The notes under the pieces were generated by a model. It was given only the letters and a program-made list of their open reading frames with translations. It was not told the DNA's origin and ran no database searches. The translations under genes and the position numbers were made by a program. Below, in pieces: positions 41,046-50,680 of a DNA stretch of 64,000 nucleotides. Each line of letters begins with the position of its first letter. The stretch's first letter is position 1. This DNA comes from Aculops lycopersici. Taxonomy: Eukaryota > Arthropoda > Arachnida > Trombidiformes > Eriophyidae. The DNA lies in NCBI GenBank assembly GCA_015350385.1, contig WNKI01000002.1:6368700-6432699 (forward strand), in the 5' to 3' direction.

Positions 41046-43047
41046 GAGGCTGGTTGTTGATGTTGGTTATAATAATTTTATTAAGCAGCTCGAGGTTATA
41101 ATTACAGCGTGAGGTTGTTGTTAATATTTTAGATGATGGATGAGGATGATTATATTTGACGATATGATCATCGCAACTACCATTGCTTTTACTACCACTA
41201 CCAATATTATCATTGAATTGAATTGAATCGATCACACAATTATATTCTAAATGGATCGACGAGCACGAAGACAAAGACGACGACGACGACGACGACGACG
41301 ACGAAGACTAAGATTGTCGAGCAGCATAGAGATGACGAGAAATTTTTTTGCGGCGGAGAAGGGCAATGATGTAATTATTTGGATATGGTTAATCAATCAT
41401 TGGAATTCTGAACAGCGTGCGGCTTTGGCTACAGGTTGCTCCGCTCGCAAACAGTTCGATTGTCTATCTATCTGTTTGTATAACTTGGCAAATGTCAGCG
41501 AGGAATCTTCTCAAATTGATGAATGTAACTTGAAACAGAATACGACGACGACGAAACATGAGAATACTAAGAAGAAGACGAAACGATTACACTAATAAGA
41601 AAAACGACGACGACGACAATCATATGACGAATACAGAAAACGACGAAGAACCAATACAAAAGTAAAGAAGTAACTCGCTCGATGACTCACCTGACTAAGC
41701 ACCACCTTTATTTCTCTCTCGACTAGTTCATTCTCTTTTGATTTTGCAACACTTTTAGCCCAACTTGATTGTCTTGTGTGGCTGTGTTTGTGTGCGCCAT
41801 TAACCAACACCGCCGCCAATTGCGACCATGACTACTACACCTGTTGCCGTGCCGACTCTGCGCTGTCTACACAGTGGAATATTGTGTCGTTGAAAAACCG
41901 GCATATGCGTGAGTGCAGAGTATAGCCGCTGATTTCCCTCTCTACCCGACCGACTGACTGACCCACCTGAAGGTCGAGTCGACTCGTCGGTTCAAACGAA
42001 ATCATTTGCAAGACTCTAATGGTTTGTTGGGTCTAGCCAGCGGGAACTAGCAGACTCTAGTTACGAGGCAGGTAGCCGAAACGAGAAAAACGCCACGTTA
42101 GTATCCAGGTAAAGGGAAGCAGGCGAGACTTTCTGCCGGGCTCTCTGGGCTACGATGACGACGACGACGACGACGAACGCAGGGCACAAAAGATAGAAAG
42201 GGTAACAATAGCAACAATGCGCTACAGTCACAAACTTTTTTCTTTCCAGTGGTTGCTAGCTGATACAACTACAGCAACAACACCAACCACTAGCAAAGGC
42301 CAACAGAGCTAGGCAAAAGCATGCGCCGCAAACGCAATGCAATGAGAGTCTAAATTTGTGAGCGGTTGTGCATTGAGTTCTGCCGCGTTGGCTCAGCTTC
42401 AAGCGGCAACAACAACAACAACTTGAGAGAATTGGGCGCGCGACTGTAACTGGAGAAAAAAGAGCAGCAACAACTCAATTGCATCAGCTAACAAGCGAAC
42501 TACAACCACCACCGACGCCACCAGATGAGATATTGGTTGGTGTCTTGGTTGGCGAACTGGATTGATTATTAATATTATCTATATTTTTAATCTCAGATTG
42601 GACTTGGAAAATCTCTGCATAGAGATGAGCCGCCAATTACAAAACAAGCGATAAATTTTTAAAGAAACTTTTGAGACAAAATCTAAGGCAACAGCATAAT
42701 CATCTTTCATAATAGAAACCCCAAACTATAGCTTCAAATCCAACCAAACCAAGGGACCAAGATTAACCATAATATTAGCTAGCTAGCTCATCTACTAGAG
42801 AGTCTATATTATTATAATTATTATTGTAGTCAATTTTATATTACTCTATATTCACATTCCATATAAGCATATTCCATCCAAACCAAAGTTCTTTACCAAA
42901 TCTCATCTCATTCATAACATATCATCATCATCATCACCATCACCATCATAACCAGTCTCATCATTATTAACTCAATCATCATCATCATCATCAAAACCAT
43001 CTTCAGCAACGATATCAAGAACCAATTCAAAACCAATCAGTAACATC
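41046..43047. other. Mhc-kinesin intergenic region, triplet repeats
   Basis: About 2 kb. It holds the Mhc 3' UTR, GAC/CGA triplet arrays (41272-41306, 41604-41618, 42150-42178), TAGCTAGC near 42778 and an ATC/ACC triplet-rich 5' leader before the kinesin ATG (42920-42995). No gene is supported; the Arg-rich frame at 41251 is a translation of the CGA repeat. Confidence 0.6.
41272..41306. repeat. (GAC)n trinucleotide repeat
   Basis: About ten near-perfect GAC units in the Mhc downstream region. Two further arrays of the same unit lie at about 41604 and 42150. Confidence 0.85.
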
Positions 43048-44835
43048 ATGTCCTTCAATCCCGAGACTTCGGTGCGGGTCGCCGTCCGAATTCGGCCGCA
43101 AATTAGTCGTGAGATTACAGACATGTACGGAATTTGTACAAAAGTTACGCCGGGCGAACCGCAAGTTTGTTTGGCCGACAAGGCTTTCACTTATGATTAT
43201 GTCTATGATACTAACTCAAAGCAATACCAAGTTTATGATAGTTGTGTCCGAAAACTAGTCGAGGGTTGTTTTTCCGGTTACAATGCCACAGTTTTAGCTT
43301 ACGGACAAACGGGCTCGGGAAAAACCTATACCATGGGCACGGGATTCGACGAGGACGAGCCCGATATGCTTAACTTCCAACACGAAAACCATGAGCAAAG
43401 CCAAACAACAGCAAAACCCGACACCCCAATCACCACCACCACGACAACGAATCCTTTTGAGTCTGAGGAGTCAGCTTTAGGTATAGTCCCTAGGGCAATG
43501 TATCAAATATTTGACGAAATTGAAAAGCGCAAGAAGGAGTATGAAGAGACGAATCAGTTGCCCTACGAATTTCAGGTTAAGGCGCAATTTTTAGAGCTTT
43601 ACAATGAGGAGATAATTGATCTTTTGGACGAGAATCATCACATTAATCGACACACAACCGCGAGTAACAAACAAATCAAAATTGTGCAAGAAAACGATAG
43701 CGTATCGATTGTTGGCGCAACAAGTAGACTGGTCAACTCCGTGTCAGAAGCTTTCGAATGCCTTCGATCGGGCGCCTCCTCGCGAACCACGGCCTCAACC
43801 CAAATGAACACCCACTCCTCCAGGTCACACGCGATATTCACTCTCTCCATCGACCAATCGCGAGTCACCCAAAATGCACCCGATGTTGAGACTCTTTCGG
43901 CCAAATTTCACTTTGTTGATTTGGCAGGAAGTGAGCGCCTAAAGCGAACCGGAGCAACAGGTACGCGAGCCAAAGAGGGGATAAGCATTAACACCGGACT
44001 CTTGTGTTTGGGCAATGTGATCTCTGCACTCGGTGATAAGTCAAGAAAGATAACACATGTTCCATATAGGGACTCAAAATTGACTAGACTCCTACAGGAC
44101 TCGCTTGGTGGTAACAGTCAGACCGTAATGATAGCTTGCGTTTCCCCCTCAGACCGTGATGCGACAGAAACCTTGAGCACACTGAGGTATGCAAATCGGG
44201 CCAGGAACATCAAGAACAAGGTTTCCGTCAACCAGGACACCTCTAGCAATACCATTGCAATTTTAAGAAAGGAAATTGAATCTCTCAAAGCGGAATTGGC
44301 TGAATATAAACAGGGAACTCGCGCTATTGGCAGCGGTTCCGCGGTCAAGAGTGAGGAAGTTCATGTCCACGAGTTGTGCCACGAAAATGCCATCTTGCTC
44401 AGTGAGATCAAGAGCCTCAAGACACAAAATAGAGCTCTCCAACAGATTAGCAAGTTGCGCAATGAAGTTAGTGATATGAAGCGACAGAAAGTTATAATAA
44501 TGACAAAACTCAAGGATGAGGCAACCAGGCATAGAAACACTGAGATGAATAGTACGAAGAGAATAGCTCAGCTAACCAAACAGGAGCGCCTTAAGGATGT
44601 GAGAATCAAGAATCTCGAAATGGAGAACCAACGTATCAAACAGATGTTGAAGAGAAGGGAGGCCGAAGTTAAGAGTCTCAAGTCTAAAGGTGCCGCAGCC
44701 CGGCTGTTGCGCCAGCTGGTTGGGCCCCAAAATGAGGAGCTATTCTATAGGCAGGCCAATAGTACAAAAAATCGTCGAATGGCTCGCGCACCACATGAGC
44801 TTTATTTTGATAGAGACCACCTACATTATAATTAA
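43048..44835 (+). CDS. Short KIF21/KIF4-type kinesin
   Basis: A 595-residue intronless ORF. The N-terminal motor domain (about 5-390) has the P-loop GQTGSGKT (about 87-94), switch I NTHSSRSH (about 254-261) and switch II DLAGSE (about 291-296). The opening SVRVAVRIRPQ and ICTKVTPGEPQV closely resemble KIF21. A Thr/Gln-rich insertion of about 40 residues follows YTMGTGFD in the loop-5 region. After the neck comes a coiled coil (about 400-555) with the KIF21/KIF4-like RQKVIIMTKLKDEATRHRN segment, then a short tail. KIF21 proteins are about 1,600 residues with a long stalk and WD40 repeats; those are absent here and AATAAA follows 27 bp after the stop. Motor activity is very likely; cargo or microtubule-end functions of the WD40 part would be missing. 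Confidence 0.9.
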   Translation: MSFNPETSVRVAVRIRPQISREITDMYGICTKVTPGEPQVCLADKAFTYDYVYDTNSKQYQVYDSCVRKLVEGCFSGYNATVLAYGQTGSGKTYTMGTGFDEDEPDMLNFQHENHEQSQTTAKPDTPITTTTTTNPFESEESALGIVPRAMYQIFDEIEKRKKEYEETNQLPYEFQVKAQFLELYNEEIIDLLDENHHINRHTTASNKQIKIVQENDSVSIVGATSRLVNSVSEAFECLRSGASSRTTASTQMNTHSSRSHAIFTLSIDQSRVTQNAPDVETLSAKFHFVDLAGSERLKRTGATGTRAKEGISINTGLLCLGNVISALGDKSRKITHVPYRDSKLTRLLQDSLGGNSQTVMIACVSPSDRDATETLSTLRYANRARNIKNKVSVNQDTSSNTIAILRKEIESLKAELAEYKQGTRAIGSGSAVKSEEVHVHELCHENAILLSEIKSLKTQNRALQQISKLRNEVSDMKRQKVIIMTKLKDEATRHRNTEMNSTKRIAQLTKQERLKDVRIKNLEMENQRIKQMLKRREAEVKSLKSKGAAARLLRQLVGPQNEELFYRQANSTKNRRMARAPHELYFDRDHLHYN

Positions 44836-44861
44836 TCCATTTGATGCGAATTGATAATGAT

Positions 44862-44867
44862 AATAAA
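44862..44867 (+). terminator. Polyadenylation signal AATAAA
   Basis: Canonical hexamer 27 bp after the kinesin stop, supporting a genuine gene end. Confidence 0.75.
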
Positions 44868-45166
44868 ATATCTGGGGCGTTAATGGAAGTAGTAATATAT
44901 CTCTCTCATAATGCTACCGAATTTCGAGCAATAATTTATAGCGGGATCTTGTGTGAGGGGAACAGGTGAACTTGTCGCGCGATTTTGTGCGTGCTGAACA
45001 GCTGACTTTGTTTGTATTGCTCACGTTTCTATTTCCAATCTTGTTGCTCGGAATTTAGTATAAATTTATTCTCGGACAAGTATTTTTAATTTTACTGTTT
45101 AGCTAAATTATTGTATTTAACGGCTAGGCATCAAAACATATCCAATATTAGATAGATGCATTGGAT

Positions 45167-47665
45167 ATGAAAGATATTTTCCACGAAGAGATTGGCGGCA
45201 CGGCCACGGCGCTCGCTCTCAACAAGGCTACAAATTTGGTTGCTGTTGCTGGTCGCAGTATCTTCAAGATTTACTCTATAAAGGACAAGGGATTCGAACA
45301 ATACATTAACTTGAGAGTCGTCAAGTCCAGTTGCAATGATGTTGCTTGGAATCAGATCGACGATAGTATATTGGCCTCTGCTACGCCCAATGGCGAGATT
45401 GTCACATGGAATCTTAATAAGCAGGGCTACTCAAAAATTGACGTGGTCTATCAGGACCACAAGCGAAGTGTAAACAAGATCCACTTCCACTCAAGTGATC
45501 CTAATCTACTCATTAGTGGGTCCCAGGATAGCATCAAGGTATTTGATTTACGACATGGTGAAGCTATTATCGATTATCGAGGCTTGAACGAATCCGTCAG
45601 GGACCTACAATTCTCACCCCACAAAGCAAACACTTTTGTCGCGGTCCAAGACAACGGTTATATTCAGTTGTATGATATTAGAAAGAAGGACAAGTATGAA
45701 CAATCTTTTCCTGGCCATAATGGGCCGATTCTAGCTTGCGATTGGCACCCCGAGATACCTGACACACTGGCAACTGCTGGCCGGGACATGAACATCAAAG
45801 TTTGGAACGTGGCTGGCCACTCACCTGTCACTCAGCACTGTATTCCCACAATGGAGTCTGTATCGAAAATAAGATGGTCCTACGACAATCGGGATCATAT
45901 AGCCAGTTGCTCGTTGAAGAGAGACTTCAGCATCAATATCTGGGACATTCATCGACCTTTCATCGCTTGCGCTAGATTTACCGAGCCTCACGAGATCACC
46001 GTTGGCATGGCTTGGCGACGCGACCTATGTAGCTTAGTTTCTGTCACCTCAAACGGAAACTCAAATGGAACTTTATATCACTTGCCTATGAGCGAGGCAT
46101 ATAGACCTTTGGAGCATGCAAATCCTGTCGGAATGGCTATCAATCCAGATGGTGACATAGCTCTGGCTCTGGGTAACGGATTATTGAGGATGAATTCGAG
46201 CAGTGCAAGCACAACAACAAATATTGATACACAAAGAAATATCACTAGCACAAATGTTACAAATCAATCGTCACCTTCATCCAATCAATCATTGCTTACT
46301 AGTCCGCCGCAACAGAACTCGCTACCCTCAAGATTCCCATCGAGTTATTCTCGTAGTCGCCAGAGTGCCACTAGAAGATCCCAAGACTCCGCTTTGAGAC
46401 CCAAGATTAGTAGCCGCAGTCAGTTGGATGTTTATAAGTGTACGGAAATGAATTGGTTTGTAAAGACAGCACGAGAGTACCAACTTTCGAATAGGCCACT
46501 AGCGGAGTTGTGTGATCACAATGCGGAAGTTTGTGCGAAACTGAGACGATTCCAAATTTGTCAAACTTGGAAGATCTTGAAACTGTTCTATGCAAACATA
46601 ACAACTGCAACCACATCTACGGCTGGACCATCTACTTCGAATGCAGCCACACAGGCTCAACTAAATGCTTTAAGCACAAGTGCAACAGGTAGCAAGAATA
46701 TGTTGGCCGATGGAGATAGTATGTCGATTGATAGTCAGATTCAAGTTGGATCGGAGTTCTCTTATATATCAAAGAATCAAGCCTCACGTAATGCCTCAAT
46801 GCAACCAAAGATCATCTCAGTTGGAATGAATGAAACTATGATTGACGACATATCACTTGCAGGATCAGAACAATCGAACGGAAGCACCGACGAATGGTTA
46901 ACCCACGAAGCTTTGGCCTATGAGGCCTTTCAACCGAAGCATGATATATGTGGTCGAGTAGAGCGACTTATGGACCATAAATTAGACGACTCTCACAGTA
47001 GCTCGGGCTCCAGTAATCATGACGAAGACTATCTGATACAGAAAGACCCCACCAATTCTGTCAGGACACTTACCGGTAACAACGCACCTATTGACAGTGA
47101 GACTGATTTGAAAATATCACAATTTTTCAACACTAAAGCATATCAATTCAAGTTTTACGAGATCATAGCAGATGTTATAGCGGACGTTCTGAAGTACCAT
47201 GTTGATAATAGTGATGTTCAAAGTGCTGTCTCTATACTTATAGTGCTTGGAGACCGTATCAAGAACATTGTGAACGAGCGTATACCTGAGGTAGATCGGG
47301 AATCTTGGTACTATTCCTACATCGACTTACTAAGTAAATTTCAACTATGGAACGTAATGGCTCAAGTCATCAATTTGAGTCCATTAAACAACATCAACTC
47401 TATCAACCAAACCTCAACCACCATCTATACCACCTGCGGAACGTGCAATCGACCTCTTAATGGAAAAGTAAGCTGGATTTGTGATAGATGCAAGACTAAA
47501 CCTTCTGAGTGTTCCGTGTGTCATGGGGTTGTGGCGGGATTGATGGCTTGGTGCCAGGGTTGCTACCATGGTGGCCACCTGATCCACATGAACCAATGGT
47601 TCTCGGAGAAAGATTTCTGTCCCACTGGATGTGGACATATGTGTGAGCTAAGTCAATGGAGATAG
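45167..47665 (+). CDS. WDR24: WDR24, GATOR2 complex subunit
   Basis: An 832-residue intronless ORF from ATG 45167. WDR24 is a subunit of GATOR2, which relays amino-acid sufficiency to mTORC1 at the lysosome. Residues about 10-320 form a WD40 propeller (SGSQDSIKVFDLRHGEA, PGHNGPILACDWHPE and similar). A Ser/Thr/Asn-rich linker (about 340-420) and a helical solenoid follow. The C-terminus (about 750-832) is a Cys/His-rich RING or zinc-ribbon module with TTCGTCNRPL, CDRCKTK and CPTGCGHMCEL. The fit to the family is full length. The start is the first in-frame ATG; an out-of-frame ATG lies 11 bp upstream. It is convergent with SRP19 (77 bp between stops). Confidence 0.93.
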   Translation: MKDIFHEEIGGTATALALNKATNLVAVAGRSIFKIYSIKDKGFEQYINLRVVKSSCNDVAWNQIDDSILASATPNGEIVTWNLNKQGYSKIDVVYQDHKRSVNKIHFHSSDPNLLISGSQDSIKVFDLRHGEAIIDYRGLNESVRDLQFSPHKANTFVAVQDNGYIQLYDIRKKDKYEQSFPGHNGPILACDWHPEIPDTLATAGRDMNIKVWNVAGHSPVTQHCIPTMESVSKIRWSYDNRDHIASCSLKRDFSINIWDIHRPFIACARFTEPHEITVGMAWRRDLCSLVSVTSNGNSNGTLYHLPMSEAYRPLEHANPVGMAINPDGDIALALGNGLLRMNSSSASTTTNIDTQRNITSTNVTNQSSPSSNQSLLTSPPQQNSLPSRFPSSYSRSRQSATRRSQDSALRPKISSRSQLDVYKCTEMNWFVKTAREYQLSNRPLAELCDHNAEVCAKLRRFQICQTWKILKLFYANITTATTSTAGPSTSNAATQAQLNALSTSATGSKNMLADGDSMSIDSQIQVGSEFSYISKNQASRNASMQPKIISVGMNETMIDDISLAGSEQSNGSTDEWLTHEALAYEAFQPKHDICGRVERLMDHKLDDSHSSSGSSNHDEDYLIQKDPTNSVRTLTGNNAPIDSETDLKISQFFNTKAYQFKFYEIIADVIADVLKYHVDNSDVQSAVSILIVLGDRIKNIVNERIPEVDRESWYYSYIDLLSKFQLWNVMAQVINLSPLNNINSINQTSTTIYTTCGTCNRPLNGKVSWICDRCKTKPSECSVCHGVVAGLMAWCQGCYHGGHLIHMNQWFSEKDFCPTGCGHMCELSQWR

Positions 47666-47742
47666 TAGAAGTAAATGTTTCCCTCCTAAACTGTGCAAGT
47701 CGCTCGATTTATATAAATCTAAGTTTATTTGCATGATTGTCA

Positions 47743-48135
47743 TCATTTCTTCTTCTTCTTAGATTTACCCGATGGCTGATTGTCGGCTGAATGGCCTGGC
47801 GCTGGGCCAGACTTTTCTCTCACCTCATTGATACGTTTGGCGCAAGCAACCAGGATTTCGCGTTTACTATTGAGACTGTTCTTCGAGGGATTAGTGTTTG
47901 TGTACTTGACTCGCCAACAATATAGCTCTTTGTCTGATTCACGACAGTATTTCTTGCCTTCAGCGTCCACTTGAAATCCTTTGAGAGCCCTCAAGGCGTC
48001 AACCACCTCAGCAGGTTTTGGATCTGCCACAGCAAATTGCAAAGGTATTCTTCGACCTTTTGCAACTGTTCTATTTTTGTTGATGTAGGCAGGGTATAGA
48101 ATGTTGGGTTTCTTATCTGTGTTGGCTTCGGCCAT
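47743..48135 (-). CDS. SRP19: Signal recognition particle 19 kDa protein
   Basis: A 130-residue intronless ORF. SRP19 binds helices 6 and 8 of SRP RNA and primes SRP54 loading, so the particle can target nascent secretory proteins to the ER. The motif ILYPAYINKNRTVAKGRRIP is the hallmark N-terminal segment. RVKYTNTNPSKNSLNSKREI and the terminal polylysine tail complete the family pattern, and the length is typical. It is divergent from RAB3GAP1 with 253 bp between start codons. Confidence 0.95.
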   Translation of the reverse strand: MAEANTDKKPNILYPAYINKNRTVAKGRRIPLQFAVADPKPAEVVDALRALKGFQVDAEGKKYCRESDKELYCWRVKYTNTNPSKNSLNSKREILVACAKRINEVREKSGPAPGHSADNQPSGKSKKKKK

Positions 48136-48388
48136 TTTGGTACAATTATGATATTGAATTAATAGGAAAAATGGGTTACTTTTGTGGGCTTTAATTCATG
48201 TGTTTGCGAAGGTAAACATTAGAAATCGTTCAATCAGGTGGAGTTGTTTTTTAGTGCTCGCTGGAGTAGGCTCCTCCTGCCTCAATTGCACGCAATGTTT
48301 TCTATGACTGCTCGGCCCCTTCCAGTTGTGAATCATAGATTGTGATACAGACCATCCATGTGTCTCAATAAATTCATCAGATATTAAA

Positions 48389-50098
48389 ATGAATGACCAT
48401 CTCATCAAGGGTAGAGGCGTATTCGAGATCACCGATCATACAACAGCATCGGATTGGGAAAGGTTCATCGCAAATATCGAAGAAATATTAACAGATTGGA
48501 AGTTAAATAAGCGACTCGATGTATCTAATGATTATTGTGAATTGCCACCTGGTTTCATCTCACGAGGTCTATGGCACGAAAAACACGACCAGCTGAGGTT
48601 TGGAAATGTTACCTTTGATCTCAGATACCAATACCTGGACGACTCCTCTCTGAAGGCGAAGTTGGAGCAAGATAAAGAGGCCAAACTTCGAGCATCAAAA
48701 CAAGATACGCCAGAGGAGGAAGAAGAGGACAGAGATATTATTACAAGCGAGGGCCAGACTGGTGAAGACGGTCGAGAACCATTATTTACTATACCAAAAG
48801 AGGATGAAAAAGAGCATGGCGAGCATGAATTGCCAGAAGATATGCCCGAATGCCTATGGGATTTGCATTCTACATCCAACGACTTTGCCTCCAAGGCTCA
48901 CTGTCTAGTCAGGTGGTACAATTTGAGAAAATTTCTTATTATATCGCCGAGAGGAGATACAATAATTACCGAGGACAAATGCAAACTTGTGCAAAGTTCT
49001 GCTAGCATTGCATTAGCAAACATTGATTGTCACATTCCAATGTTTGTGCAAATTCACAATCCTAAAAATCATTACTACCAAGGAATCTCCGAGCACTTGA
49101 ACATTCGCACGATGTACGAGATGGTATTTTTCAAGCAAAACTTGAAACAGTATAGCTATCTATCAGAATTGGTTGGTATGTTTCGCGAGAAGATTGGTGG
49201 CAATCTAAGTGATCCCATTACGGCAACAATCCGACTGAACTACTGCCTTAGTAGCTTCGATCTATTCGTTAGTCCTCATGAACAATTTACAGGCATTGAA
49301 CACGAGGACGATGATGATGATGATGGCGCAAAGAAAGAGTTGTTGCGAATGACATCGGCCAAGAAGGACAGAAAGCGTAAAAGTGGACCCTTGGCTCAGG
49401 ATATGCGAAGTGGTGCAACATTTGAGCAGGTTAATGAAGCTCTGGAAGATTGTGTACCTCATCCATATAGAATTTTAAGATATCTACATGTGGCAGCTTT
49501 ATGGCCACCAATGTCAGATAAGGTCGTCACAGACTCGCAGGTCCATAGTGACCTAGACCCTGCCGAAGCGCCCATTTGGACACTCAGGTGTGTATCTAGT
49601 GACAATTGCAATATTAAGATTGTTCATGAGACTCGAGTGGTATACGATCTCTTGAAAACAGCTGTAGATTTTTCATATGATAGACTCGATGCTAGTCAAG
49701 CATTTGCCGATTGCACCAGAGAAGAATTGAATGCTCAGTGCTTGAGAATAAGTTACGAGCTGGCGACTCAGCCAGAGGTTGTTGTCTCAAGGAGCAATTC
49801 AGATAGCATAAGAAAAGTTCTAGCCTTATTATTTCACCGAGCTACCGAGTTATTTGGCGATCCGGATGCACTCGACGAGATTGCTGGCCAGTTGAAGAAG
49901 CAGCAACCTGTGTCATTGAACGAAATCTACCGCAACTTCAAGAGACAGAAGCCATCGGTGAAGGAATTTATCATACGAGCTCAAATCTCACGCCCATTCA
50001 ATCCCATCATAAGTCCAGCTCTACCACAGCGAATGTTTTGTACCATTTGCCCTGAAGAGTTTAGACTTTGTGGCGCCTTCAGCGAACTATGCAACTAA
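48389..50098 (+). CDS. RAB3GAP1: RAB3GAP1-like protein lacking the GAP catalytic segment
   Basis: A 569-residue intronless ORF, against about 980 for human RAB3GAP1. The N-terminus (FEITDHTTASDWERF, EEILTDWKL) and the extreme C-terminus (PQRMFCTICPEEFRLCGAF) match the family ends. The middle portion expected to contain the RWYSPRDY block and the downstream Arg-rich helix with the catalytic arginine finger is not found. Instead, after the N-terminal domain come an Asp run (about 305-311) and a basic linker, then VNEALEDCVPHPYRILRYLH. RAB3GAP1/2 act on RAB3 (GAP) and RAB18 (GEF). A protein missing this part could retain complex formation but is unlikely to have normal GAP activity. Family placement is solid; the domain loss is my reading by memory alignment. 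Confidence 0.85.
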   Translation: MNDHLIKGRGVFEITDHTTASDWERFIANIEEILTDWKLNKRLDVSNDYCELPPGFISRGLWHEKHDQLRFGNVTFDLRYQYLDDSSLKAKLEQDKEAKLRASKQDTPEEEEEDRDIITSEGQTGEDGREPLFTIPKEDEKEHGEHELPEDMPECLWDLHSTSNDFASKAHCLVRWYNLRKFLIISPRGDTIITEDKCKLVQSSASIALANIDCHIPMFVQIHNPKNHYYQGISEHLNIRTMYEMVFFKQNLKQYSYLSELVGMFREKIGGNLSDPITATIRLNYCLSSFDLFVSPHEQFTGIEHEDDDDDDGAKKELLRMTSAKKDRKRKSGPLAQDMRSGATFEQVNEALEDCVPHPYRILRYLHVAALWPPMSDKVVTDSQVHSDLDPAEAPIWTLRCVSSDNCNIKIVHETRVVYDLLKTAVDFSYDRLDASQAFADCTREELNAQCLRISYELATQPEVVVSRSNSDSIRKVLALLFHRATELFGDPDALDEIAGQLKKQQPVSLNEIYRNFKRQKPSVKEFIIRAQISRPFNPIISPALPQRMFCTICPEEFRLCGAFSELCN

Positions 50099-50680
50099 TA
50101 AAGGTTATTGCGAGGTATCACAGTTCAACGTTCGATCGAATAAACGCGAAATCTAACCCTAAAATCAGATCATATGGATGCGATAGTGCTCGTTGTGGCA
50201 AAAAGTTTTATTGCAATCCACGTACCCTCGCCTCCAACTTCGTCGTGACAGGTGCCAAGTTCTGCATTCACCGCCGATCCACCTGCTGTTCCCACGTGTG
50301 ATCCTTTGATGGCCGCTCTTGGCGACCACAACAAAAGACCTTTGTTGTTGTTGTTGCCGCTGCTGTTAAGCGACAACCTGTTGCACTGTGCTCTCGTTAT
50401 TTGTCCCGGAGTTCGAACAATGAACGCGCCACTGATACAGTTTTCCTATGCCTCATAACATCGTTTAGTGGCAGATCCCGCTCTCCCGTCCGCAACATTC
50501 CCGGCAGTTGATTACTCAATCTTACGATCTACTTTCGGTGAATCAAAACACTAGCCTATCAAAAAGAAACTGAACCACATAAACCACAACCAGCGCCACT
50601 AAACAAGTCGTGTTGGCTCCCTATCAAAGTTCCTAAAGAAGCGTCAAATTTCAACAATCACTCGAAAACTATCCCACAAG
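50099..50680. other. RAB3GAP1-NAGA spacer
   Basis: About 580 bp with AATAAA at 50139-50144 for the RAB3GAP1 mRNA and the presumed NAGA promoter. Frames at 50068-50458 are short and unsupported. Confidence 0.5.

Noticed and set aside
41251..41595. Arg-rich open frame after Mhc
   Set aside because: It is a translation of the CGA/GAC triplet repeat with no conserved features.
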